From contig JAOANR010000005.1 in assembly GCA_030278955.1 (NCBI GenBank), forward strand, positions 31,115,849 to 31,179,848: a stretch of DNA of 64,000 nucleotides, written 5' to 3'. Below, piece by piece: positions 24,727-34,479 of this stretch (positions are counted from its first letter, which is position 1; every line of letters begins with the position of its first letter). The translations under genes and the position numbers were made by a program. Origin of the DNA: Hygrophila difformis (Eukaryota; Streptophyta; Magnoliopsida; Lamiales; Acanthaceae). The notes under the pieces are model-generated. The model was given only the letters and a program-made list of their open reading frames with translations. It had not been told where the DNA came from and made no database searches.

Positions 24727-25340
24727 TAATTTTTCTTTTGCAGTGTTTGGAGTGATTCTGGTGGTTTGATTCGAACAGAGGATCCTTAAGATTTATAGTT
24801 ATTAGCTCACTTTTAGTAGACTTAAACGGCGGTAGGGATGATTTTGAGCACGGTTGTTTTGGTTGTGTTCATGGCATTCGGACAGTGTAGTGAAAGGTTT
24901 GCAAGAGTGAGTGTGTAAAATGGATGTTGCTAATTTTAGATTGATTAAGTTAATTGTTGTTTTGATTGTGGGTTTTCTGATTTTGATTGTTGATCTCAGG
25001 GCAATGGGTGTCGTTTTTCCGAATGGGTGGATGAACTAATGTGTACAAGGTCTCAATCAATTATTCCTGGATTGTTGAATAATTAAATGCTTACGAGGAG
25101 AGAATTGCTTCATTGGAAGCTAGTAAAGAATCAGTTGAGGAGGAGAATTGTATGTTGAAGAAGGAGAACAAGTTGGTGAAAAAAGTGTGCAAGACCGCTG
25201 AAGAAGAAAATTTAAGGTTCAGGAAGGACAAGAAGTTGTATGTGGTCATTTGTATTTTCATTTTGGTTGTATTTGTGTTGACAAAGGCACAGTTTGGTGG
25301 GGCAAATAGTTGTCACCCAAAGTTCAAGCAACTAAATTAA
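24555..25340 (+). pseudogene. GRF-type zinc finger / coiled-coil / membrane-tail protein, broken
   Basis: Exon 1 (24555-24701) begins MASSGSSSRGDTSYGLPSKQ and contains the GRF zinc-finger signature C-x-C-G-C, then NAGRRFLGCPNWW. Codon 33 is TGA where the family normally has Trp. The donor GG/GTAAGT and acceptor CTCAG/G bound an intron at 24702-24999. Exon 2 continues with the second half of the finger, CRFSEWVDELMCTRSQS, then a 1-bp frame break near 25083, a coiled coil (EENCMLKKENKLVKKVCK) and a hydrophobic tail VVICIFILVVFVL, the usual order in the plant GRF-CC-TM family (At4g04775-like). The function of that family is poorly known. Three extra copies of exon 1 exist in the upstream tandem array. 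Confidence 0.8.
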
Positions 25341-25565
25341 GTGGATTTAAGATTGAGGAATGACAAGAAGTTGTATGGTGTCATGTTGTTCTTTTCATCT
25401 CTTTAAAAAATTAGACCTCACTGGACTGTTTTCTTTGCTTGGATGTAACTAATGGATCAAGTGGATTTAAGATTGAGGAATGACAAGAAGTTGTATGATT
25501 TAAGATTGAGCAAAATATGCTTGTTCTCCATTTGATATGGATATGAAACTCTTGATTGTACCAGT

Positions 25566-26097
25566 CAAGGTTGTTAAGATCGCGATCCTATATAGGATCG
25601 TTTTTGTCTTTGCAAGATCGAGATCGTAGGATCGAATCGGGATCCTAAGATCTTATCAAATTGCAATAATGTATAAATTCAATTACGCATACTAACAAGT
25701 AAAAGCATTATTTTGTGTGGTTATGCATCTTGCAAGTTAATTAATACAATACAGTACAAAAAATCACAATCAAATATAAAATATTTCCACATACATACAT
25801 ATTATGTTTTTTTCACGTCATACATGAGGAATACAAGCTCTTAAGTTTAAAATTAAAAGAAACAAGTTACTTTGATCCCATATCATAAAATACTACAAAA
25901 AATTTATGCGTATAAGAGGGTAAGATCGTAAGATCGTAGAAGCGTTTAAGGGAGTATAACCATAAGATCGTAACATTCTACTATCAGGATCGGGATCTTA
26001 CTAATTTTAAGATCCTACAAGGATCGAGATTGTTTAGAGAGGTGTGATCGTAAAATCGTAAGATGCTAAGATCAGGATCAGGAACTTAACAACTATG
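25566..26097. mobile_element. hAT-type MITE (CAAGGTTGTTAAG family), 532 bp
   Basis: It begins CAAGGTTGTTAAGATCGCG and ends with the complement of CATAGTTGTTAAGTTCCTG. It is flanked by a perfect 8-bp duplication GTACCAGT (25558-25565 and 26098-26105). It is rich in GATCGTAAGATC-like motifs and has no coding capacity. It is the same family as the copy at 15229. Confidence 0.92.
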
Positions 26098-26105
26098 GTA
26101 CCAGT

Positions 26106-26668
26106 CATTTTGCATGGCTTTAGTGTAAGACTGGCCGTCTAGCACTCAATATAATACTTCACGCGTTCCTGTGTTCTATCCTGTAAGATTGTGTATGAAC
26201 AAAGTTAATCAGCATACTCTCTGGTCACCTTGTCTGTGTTGGTGGTATCATTTGTGTATTGTATTGCTTTGTTATTAGATTTAATCTCCTTTTGCACATT
26301 TTGTTTTTAATATGACAACAAGTAAACATGATATTAAAGAGAGAAGTTAATTCACTTCTATTTCCTTTCAAAAACTTTTGATAACACTATTACTATCATA
26401 CTACCTAGAATAAATAAGAAGAGCACATCTCTTCAAGTGGAAAATAACTTCACTGTCATAACCATTCGACAACATAATATATATATTCCAGTCACCAAAG
26501 GTAAAGCCTATTCAACCGAATCCACATAATGTTAGCTTCCAAAATACACAGCCTAGCTGCACCCCAACATAGAATCATTTCAGTTTAATGTTTTCTGAAA
26601 TTACAAAATGATCAAAAACTTGAGTTATAAGAACTCAATACACAAAAGCCAGCAAACACAAGTCCATA
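26106..26668. other. AT-rich spacer
   Basis: The 3' flank of the MULE gene. I see no coding or structural signal. Confidence 0.4.
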
Positions 26669-28600
26669 TCAATTGCCACCGTTGCCATCCCCCCGACGTG
26701 GTATGAGATTGTGTGTGGGTGGGCCTTTCTTCCCAACTCTGAACTGTGGTGCCCTCCAAGAACCTCCTGTGTAAGGTGCTGGTTCCTTGGCCTTCAAAGG
26801 ACCCTGTCCGAGCATTTGTTGATTCATTGAAGGACCTGGTACCATTGGGGGTGGATCCATTGCCCGATCCTGTGTAATCACAGGCTCATCGTACAGTTCT
26901 TCATTCGGATTTGTCAACGGGGGAGAGCTTGGAGGTAGTATAAGTGCCTGCCATAACCATCATTGATTTATTTCAAGAAAAAACTAACTATAAGAGCCCT
27001 TTCTATAGAGGAAGCTCTGACATTTGAATAAAATGTGTGACTATTGAATGCAATAGCCTAATATACCTCTGTTGGAGTGTCATTTGGTGTTTGATTGGCA
27101 CTTGGTCTTGGATTGCTGGTCTCACTTGGCTACTGTGTTGTCCCCTATATATATAAGAGAATATGATATTGAAGTTTACAAATGTATAAGTATTAAATCT
27201 GTAGTATGAAATGAACATTATAGTTTTCTTGCCACGAGGCACCCTTGTCTTTTTAGCAGCAGCAGTTGAGGTTTCAACACCATCTGCTGTATTAGCCTGT
27301 CGAGCCTGTATAATATTAAAAAATTAGAAATAATAACGGGACATAAATCAAGTGGAACTCATTGATAAATAAATTGAATACCTTTGCTAGTCTCCTCTTC
27401 TCACGCATTTCGTCTGGAAAGTCTGGGCAGGTAGTGATCCGATGACCTTCTTTCCCACAATTACTACAATGTGCTGTGCTTTGCCTCCTTGTCATTTTTG
27501 TTGGATCTGTGGTATACCTTCTTTGAGTCATTGGCTTCTTTTTAGGCTCATCTACACCCAATCGTCTATTTTTTTTTGGTCTCCCAACACCTCTTAAGTA
27601 ATTAGGAGGGCATGGTGGTATATATGGAGTCTTTTGCCAAAACATTTCACTTGAAATTCCAAGGATTGGATGCTGGTATGCTTTCTTATATGTTGCCACA
27701 GAATAGCACTTCTCAACATAGTTAATCGGATGCAAGCGTTGATGAGATATTGCTGCTAGTCCATGGAGACAGGGGTAACCATTAAGCTGCCACAATCTAC
27801 AAGAGCATTCCCTATTCGCCAGGTCCACCACATACTGTCCCTCCCCTTCCATCATCCGTATCTGATAATGCCTATCACTTGACTTGATTGGTATGCAGTC
27901 TCCAACTTTGTTTCTATTCTTTTGAATTATCTTCTCAATCATTGGACATATTAATTTGTTGCTCCATTTGATTGATGCCATGTCCATGTTATTAGCATGT
28001 CTCTTCATGATGTATTCTCTAATCCACTCCAAACTGGTTAGTATTGTCTTGTCCCTAGCCTCCTTGATGTAAGAGTTGAAAGATTCACAAAGATTGTTCA
28101 GCAACATGTCACATGTCGGACCCTCGGAAAAATGTGACTTACTCCACTGTGTAGCAGCTCTTTCATTCAACCATTTCCATGCGCCTTTTGAATATTCTTT
28201 TATTTTTTTCATCTGATGCATAAACTCTGGCACGGTGCCAGACCTGGTAGCACTCCACAGAAGGTTCTTCAAGGCCGTTCCTCTGTAACCAGCAGTGCAA
28301 AAGTTGTTGTGCATATGACGCACACAAAATCTGTGGTCCACTCGCGGGAACAAATCTTGCATGGCTTGGATCAACCCTTTCTGCCGATCTGAAATAAAGG
28401 TCAAATGTGGGACATGTTGCAGCTGCAAATCTTCTTTCAATATCCCCAGGAACCACTGCCAGTTATCTCTATTTTCAATTGAGATGATCACATATGCAAT
28501 GGGGTATAGGGCGTTGTTAGGATCAACCCAACTGCTGTCAGCAAAATCCCTCTATGAGGGCCAGTCAGGTGGCGTAGTCGCCAGAACCAACGGATTAATT
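26669..28600 (-). pseudogene. MULE (Mutator-like) transposase, C-terminal two-thirds, 5' truncated
   Basis: The minus-strand exon from about 28600 to 27382 carries HLTGPHRGILLTAVG and, after a 1-bp frame break near 28525, VDPNNALYPIAYVIISIENR, the second catalytic Asp region LTFISDRQKGLIQAMQDLFP, RFCVRHMHNNF, LLNNLCESFNSYIKEARD, the SWIM zinc finger CSCRLWQLNGYPCLH and a CCHC knuckle CSNCGKEGHRITTC. Inferred downstream exons encode ARQANTADGVETSTAAA (ends near a PRGKK stretch), a short exon with an in-frame stop, and the tail ALILPPSSPPLTNPNEELYD ending at 26669. The N-terminal third and first catalytic region are missing or degraded where retrotransposon sequence begins. It would mobilise MULE elements if intact. 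Confidence 0.88.
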
Positions 28601-28739
28601 ATTCCGATAATCCCCGAGGGCCCAGTATCCAAACAAAAGGCCAAGAATTTGCTGATGCGCTATATAAATTTTTCTTGCAGGAAACAGATAACTTGGAGCC
28701 CCGGGAAGCCCAAAGACTGCAAATAATGATCCGGATAGA
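28600..28739 (+). pseudogene. Possible tail of a gypsy polyprotein (pol C-terminus), split by element 1
   Basis: The plus strand reads PEGPVSKQKAKNLLM and, in another frame, ETDNLEPREAQRLQIMIRID. That second frame continues on the far side of element 1 (46472-46505) to a stop after MDSPHQN. 'EGP-(T/S)R-x-(K/R)AK' is a pattern seen near the C-terminus of CRM-like gypsy polyproteins (from memory). The join with the MULE lies somewhere around 28590-28620. The call is tentative; the interruption by element 1 is certain from its target duplication. Confidence 0.35.
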
Positions 28740-29040
28740 TGATAATGGCCAGAAATGACCATTATTTTCAATCCATTTCCGTGTCTTAAACGGGCATTTG
28801 ATCGCATTCCGGTCTTACATTAAGTAAGAAAGCAGTCGAATTGGACTGATTTATGCATAATTGTAAAAATAATAAGCTGGTGTGAAAAAGACATAAATAT
28901 GTAATTTTATTACATATTTATGTTAGAAAAATCCAAAAACATGAGAAAAAGAAAAGGAAACAAAAAAGATGGGAAAAAGAGAGAAAAGCCCACAAAAAGA
29001 ATATTTTCGGCCCATCTGGCCCAACCCAGCAGGCCCAGGA

Positions 29041-30480
29041 AGACCTTTGTCGCGGAAGTCCCTTGGCGCGATACAGTGTTCCGCGACAAAGGAGGAGTTC
29101 CGCGACCAAGTGGCCCAGATGAAGAAGAGACCAGCCAAAGTCCCTTGGCGCGATACCTTTGTCGCGATGCCCTGTTCCGCGACAAAGGTCCATTCCGCGA
29201 CCAAGATAAAGTTTTAGAGACACAAGACCCAGTCGAGAAGCTTTGCCACATGCAGTGTGTTCCGCGACCAAACTTGGTGCTCCGAGACAAAGCTGTGATG
29301 TGTGTGATGTCTTGAGACACAATGGGCTCAAATCAAGGCCCATGAGCTTAGGGTTTCCCCTCTATAAATATGAGGTGTTTCCCTTGAGCTAAAGGTTGGA
29401 AGAATTTTAGAAAAACTACACCTTCTTGAAGACAAGTTGGGGAGTTCAGTAGTTTAGTTTAGTTTAGGGTAGTTTAGTTAGGTTTTCTTTTGTATTATTT
29501 AATTTATGCACTAGTTAGAAATAGTTTACTGCACTTTGATTAGGCAGCCAGTTTTAAACCTTGTTTTTGTTCTAAACTTTTGTTTAAGGGTTTGTGGTAC
29601 TCAAACCATGAGTATGAACAACACAGTTTAATAAAATGGGAAAACATTCTCCATTTGTGTCCCAAAATCATGAAATGGGTCTCACACCCCATGGATCTTA
29701 CTGTTTTCATTTTCCTTGGGTCATTTGACCCTTGTTTTTGCATTTTTATGTCACTGCTTGGTGACTTTTTCTTGGGATAATGTTGCATGCTTATGGATGA
29801 TCAAGCTTAGATTAGGGTTTCTTAAGTTTTAAGTTTGCTTTATTTCTATTTTGTGCAAGCATGTTCTAGCTAGATTCAAATTCTGTTTTGTTATTTTGAG
29901 CTTAGTTTAGCCTTTGAATCTGAAATGGGTGAGATCACACATAATGCATGCCACTGTTCCACTTTACTTTTCTGACATGTGTACTAGACACACCTTTGTC
30001 GCGGAACAACTCTTGTCGCGGAACCACGTTCTGCGACAAAATGGTGCTTTGGCGACAAAGGTGCCAAAGAACATTTGTTGACCATCATTTTAAAACCCTT
30101 GGTCGCGAAACACCCCTTGGCGCGGAACCACGTTCCGCGACAAAATCTTGATTAGCGACCAAGGACCCAAATACTTGTGATTTTATTCTGGAAGGGCTTT
30201 GTCGCGAAGCAACCTTGTCGCGGAACCACGTTCCGCGCCAAAATCTCTTGTTCCGCGACAAGAATTATGCCTTGTCCAATTTTCAACCTTTTTGTCGCTA
30301 TGGCCTTGTCGCGGAACCACGTTCCGCGACAAAATTTTCTTTACTTAGCGACAAAGCAAACCCCAAACTTTCAAAATTCCATTTCTTTTATTTCCCACCC
30401 CTTTGTCGCGAAACCTTTGTCGCGGAGCCACGTTCCGCGACACAAACTCTGCATCGCGACAAGGTGGCACCTTGTGCTAA
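29041..30480. repeat. GTCGCGG/CCGCGAC nested palindrome blocks in the 5' LTR
   Basis: Two blocks (29041-29290 and 29996-30480) hold, by my count, about 20 exact GTCGCG or CGCGAC hexamers in otherwise AT-rich DNA. In the second block the repeat unit is about 100 bp: an outer TTTGTCGCG arm, an inner pair GTCGCGGAACC...GTTCCGCGAC, then an outer GCGACAAAG arm, so each unit is a nested inverted repeat. Confidence 0.9.
29363..29370 (+). promoter_or_regulatory. TATA box of the element 1 LTR
   Basis: TATAAATA in the context CCCCTCTATAAATATGAGG, between the two palindrome blocks. The same site occurs at 42559-42566 in the 3' LTR. Confidence 0.6.
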
Positions 30481-33269
30481 ATTCTCATTCTTCATCTCAA
30501 CCCATTAATTAATTGAACCTTTGTATTGATATTTTGAGGTTGAAATTCAATGATCTCAACCCATGATCAATTTGATATAAAGAACTTTGTTCAATTCCCT
30601 ATTAAAAGATTCTTCTACAAATAATTAAACTCTAATGATCTAAGTATATAATCCGGACTGTAATTAATTAATTAATTATGGAATGAGTGATTATTTAGAC
30701 ATAATGAGTAATTATGGATTAATTTCCATACCTTGCATGAGAAACCAATGTCTCTCATGCAAGATGACCCAAAAATATTTTTTCTTTTATTTATTTTGTC
30801 TTTCCGTGTTGTGTGAAACAGCTAATAAGGAATATATCAGATTAATGTTGGCGGGTATTCCCACATGGATAACTAGCTCGTGGTCTGTATATTAATTATC
30901 AGATGTTATTTTGCATGGTCTGGATAGTGGCCGGTGGAAGCCTTGGCGGTTCATCCATCCGGGATTACAATAGCTGCTCAGCTGACTCCTATCCGGATAC
31001 AATTTTATTCTCTTTATCTTAATTTCAAAACCTGAATTCAAGTTGTAGTATTATTAAATGATGTCGACCAACATTATTTGAGAAGTATTACAACAAGAAA
31101 ATATGTGGGTTTTTCTTCCACTCACAGAAAAAAGGGGGCTGAATGACGGCGGTCACCGTCACTTGGAATTCACTTCTGTCTAAAAATCTTTCCATCTGGA
31201 ATAATTGGGAACTGGATAGCAGATGTTTGCAGTCCAGATCACCCCAGTTATTTCTGGCACTCTCTTTAGCCAAAATTCTTCTCATCCCCGGCTATTTCAT
31301 CTCTGTGTGTCAACTTCTGTCTAAACCCACCTTATATTTTGGGTTATTTAATTTTACACTTCTCTATAAATTTATGCATGATACTATTATGTAGATATTG
31401 TGGTCGATATTATTTTGGGATCCTTCCCCTGGACACAGGAGTCTTGATTTTAATCAGATGTCTCATAATGAATTTCCAACAAAAATTCCTTTATAAAATC
31501 CGGATCTGAGTAAGGGATAAATTCGACAGTTATGACTAATTCACATCCGACTGGGGGTTGATTTTGGGAAATTAGAAGCAGAGTCAGCGATTAGGTCTAA
31601 CCTAGACTGAAAGGGTCTGTGTTCTTATTGAGAGTCTAGTACCTGATAGGGAATGATTTTCAGATTCATTATTTTCCAAAATTGCTGTTTGTTGGAAATC
31701 TTGTATTAAATATTACACTGGGTCAGATTCCACTTGGATTCCGATAAAGTGTGACAGATAATACTAGAGGAACAACATTCGGGCCTTGGTTATTTTCTAA
31801 GGTAAAGTTGAGTCTTCTTTCAACTGCTATCTTCTTCTGCCAAAGCCTATTCTTGAGTCCTGAGTGAGTGCATCCGGAACGAACTAATTTATTAGTTCGT
31901 TTCATTAGTTTGTATCTCATAACCACCCGACGAGAAGTGAACACTGCGAGCGGTTCACTGAGAATAGGGAATTCTTGATCCACATCCGGTCATTCTGACT
32001 GGGGGCTTTCTTTTACTACAGGGTCAGACTTTCAGAAACCTCCGAGTGATAGGATTTTAAACGCTTTCTTTATCGCTTTCTCTTAAATGCTTTCGTTAGA
32101 GGTCACTCGGTTGTATTGAGAGTTGTGTAACTGCTACTAGGACTGGGAGTTAAGGGATAGTTCAGGACTTAGTTAGAATCTTTGGGTGTGACATGGGAGA
32201 ACGATAGCAGTACTTGACACTTCAACTAATGATTTGCCAGGTGTTGCTTATCCACCACAGATAAATGACATACCTCTGCGCAGGGGCAGTTATCTATCTG
32301 TGGTATCTTAGATTTTGTTGTTTTAAGGCATGTAAATCCTTACTGTAAGTACCTGTCTGTTAAAGGGAACATAGTATAGGAAGCATGAGAGTTAGCTATC
32401 TGATGGATTATCCCAAGCTAAGATCTGTGTAATTAAAATGGAAGTTTAATTGTGTTTCATCTGAACCTTGTCCAATCTTTATTCTTTTCTTCCTGTCCCT
32501 TCTGTCATAATTTAAATCTGTTTTCTTAGATAATCTTAATCGTTTTCTTAGATTACTTTTATTGCTTTCTTAGATTAAATTTAATTCGCTTTCTAGAATA
32601 CTTTTATCTGTTTTATTTTAATTGCTTTCTTAATCTGATTTAAATTCTGTCAAGTAGTTGTTAGTCATTTCACAAACTTGATTCGAGTAACCGAGTGGAA
32701 AATCTTAGTGAATGACGTGGGACCTGCTTCTATCGCACATCCTCCAGTGAACGATCCGGTCTTACTATAAATTACTGAAATTTTTGACACCGTGCGCTTT
32801 CGGGAGCACAGTTTCTTAACTACGAGCAATAAAAACATGACTACATATAAATATATCCTTAATCACAACACCGCCATCATAATTTGGTTTCACTAATTAA
32901 AACCTAAACCAGGACCATGATTTTTCGGAAAATACTCATGTGGTGGGAATTAGTCAAAAGTTTCATGGCAGGAAATCTTATGACAAGAATTGATGAGAAG
33001 TATCATGGCATATTTGCCGGGGATCCTCAGTGTGACAGGCTGAAGGTCAACATATCCCGGCTATGCCATGAGATTTATCAACAATTCATGACAGGGAGAA
33101 CCACAGCGCCATTTGAAATTAAAGCACCACACTTGAGTAATAAAAAGACTAATAATCTTGATATATCCCTAAACCCTTTCCCATGAATCATAACGCTTTT
33201 CATTTAATAAATCTAACCTGGTATAATTTTAGCAAAAGCTCGGGTTAACGAAACTTGTCAAAAGTTTCA

Positions 33270-33287
33270 TGGCGCCGTTGCCGGGGA
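33270..33287 (+). other. Primer-binding site of element 1 (tRNA-Asp)
   Basis: TGGCGCCGTTGCCGGGGA begins directly after the LTR's terminal CA and is complementary to the 3' end of plant tRNA-Asp (including CCA). This PBS type is characteristic of the Athila/Tat group. Confidence 0.9.
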
Positions 33288-34479
33288 GGATGCAGCGTCA
33301 TTTATTAAGAGGATTACACTCCTGATTACTCCTAGATTAGCTTAGATCAGTCTAGTTTAATGTAATATATTTAATCCAGAACAGAAAAAGTACCCTCAAG
33401 ATTAATTGAACATTTAGAGTACCAAGACTCTAAATGTGAGGATGTTGAACTGAGGAGAAAACCTAACCTAATGGGTATTTATCTGTCTTGCAGGAAATTC
33501 GGAACCAACCAAAAAGAAGGAGCAGAAAAAGCAAGGAAAACCAGGTTCTTGGTTGGGAAAATTCCACAAATCTGAGAAATTATTTTCGGAATTTAAAGAA
33601 ATTTAAGATCCGGAATAAATCTTGCAGATAAATGGAACTGACCCGACCTAATTTTATGCAAGTAGATTATTTTAAATAATGGCCAAATGATTTGAATTTA
33701 ATTGGACTGAATTCATTCAGGTCCAACTCAAATAAAATGGACGCAGGCCCAATATCACACTCGGGCCCAAACCGTTGAAAATTTGAAAATTCAAAAAGTT
33801 TGTCGCGGACTGACCATTTTGTCGCGGAACAACGTTCCGCGACCAAGTACAACTCCGCGACAAAATTCCCCTTATCAGCAACCCTTGTTTATCTTTGTCG
33901 CGGAATGACCATTTTGTCGCGGAACAACGTTTCGCGACCAGGTGCAATTCCGCGACAAAATCTCACTCACCTCTGAACCCTTGTTTGTCTTTGTCACGGA
34001 GTGATCATTTTGTCGCGATGCCCAGCATCGCGCCCATGTGCAAATTCCGCGACAAAGTTATACTCATCCCTAAACTCTGCTTGTCCTTGTCGCGGAACAT
34101 TTTGTCGCGGAGCATGACTCCGCGACAGAGTCCCTATTCCGCGACACGGGTACACCACTCCATTCTTCCTCGCCATTTTGTCGCGGTACACTTTGTCGCG
34201 GTGCATGACTCCGCGACAAAGTCCCACACTCCGCGACACCTCTAATGTCGCCAAACCTGGTCGCGTAATCCTGTTCCGCGACCATGGGCTAGGGTTCCGC
34301 GACCGGCCCATTACTATTTAAACCTCTCCGCCTCCCTCTTCTTCCCCACGCATTCGGACTTAGAAAATTTTCGAAAAACCTCTCATACTCGAAACTTCTC
34401 CCGAAGCACACCACTGTGTTCTTCGCACCTTTCGAACGCCAAACCCAAGGGAAACTCTGCCCAAATTTTCGCAACCCTT
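33288..34479 (+). other. Leader of element 1 with ~95-bp palindrome repeats
   Basis: From about 33799 to 34310 five degenerate units of 90-97 bp start near 33799, 33894, 33989, 34086 and 34176. Each repeats the outer arm / inner inverted pair / outer arm pattern of GTCGCGG and CCGCGAC (about 21 exact hexamers by count), and the spacers are partly conserved too (ACCCTTGTTTGTC). A perfect 10-bp stem (CATTTAGAGT/ACTCTAAATG) lies at 33411-33436. A CT-rich stretch then leads to the ATG at 34480. Confidence 0.85.

Larger units (their letters stand above)
28740..33269 (+). repeat. 5' LTR of element 1
   Basis: 4,530 bp from TGATAATGG to AGTTTCA. It has a good TATA box (TATAAATA, 29363-29370) downstream of the first palindrome block, a second palindrome block at 29996-30480, a (TTAA)n tract near 30661, a long hairpin at 32255-32303 (CCACAGATA/TATCTGTGG stem), and the sequence TTTTGACACCGTGCGC near 32786 typical of Athila/Tat LTR ends. 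Open frames within it are not conserved genes. I cannot assign the R/U5 borders. Confidence 0.95.

Noticed and set aside
28361..28726. 121-codon plus-strand ORF as one protein
   Set aside because: Its first half is antisense to conserved MULE transposase coding; only the last part could belong to a gypsy pol tail.
28910..29343. Overlapping ORFs of 82-141 codons on both strands in the element 1 LTR (repeated at 42106-42539)
   Set aside because: They run through the palindrome block, give repetitive SRNxxxRQ/ATK-like products in several frames at once, and lie in LTR sequence.
32786..32806. TTTTGACACCGTGCGCTTTC as a second primer-binding site
   Set aside because: It resembles the usual end region of Athila/Tat LTRs and lacks the CCGTTGCCGGGGA core. 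The true PBS is at 33270.
32917..33186. 89-codon ORF near the LTR end as a gene
   Set aside because: It lies entirely in the LTR across the duplicated LTR-end sequence and shows no motif.
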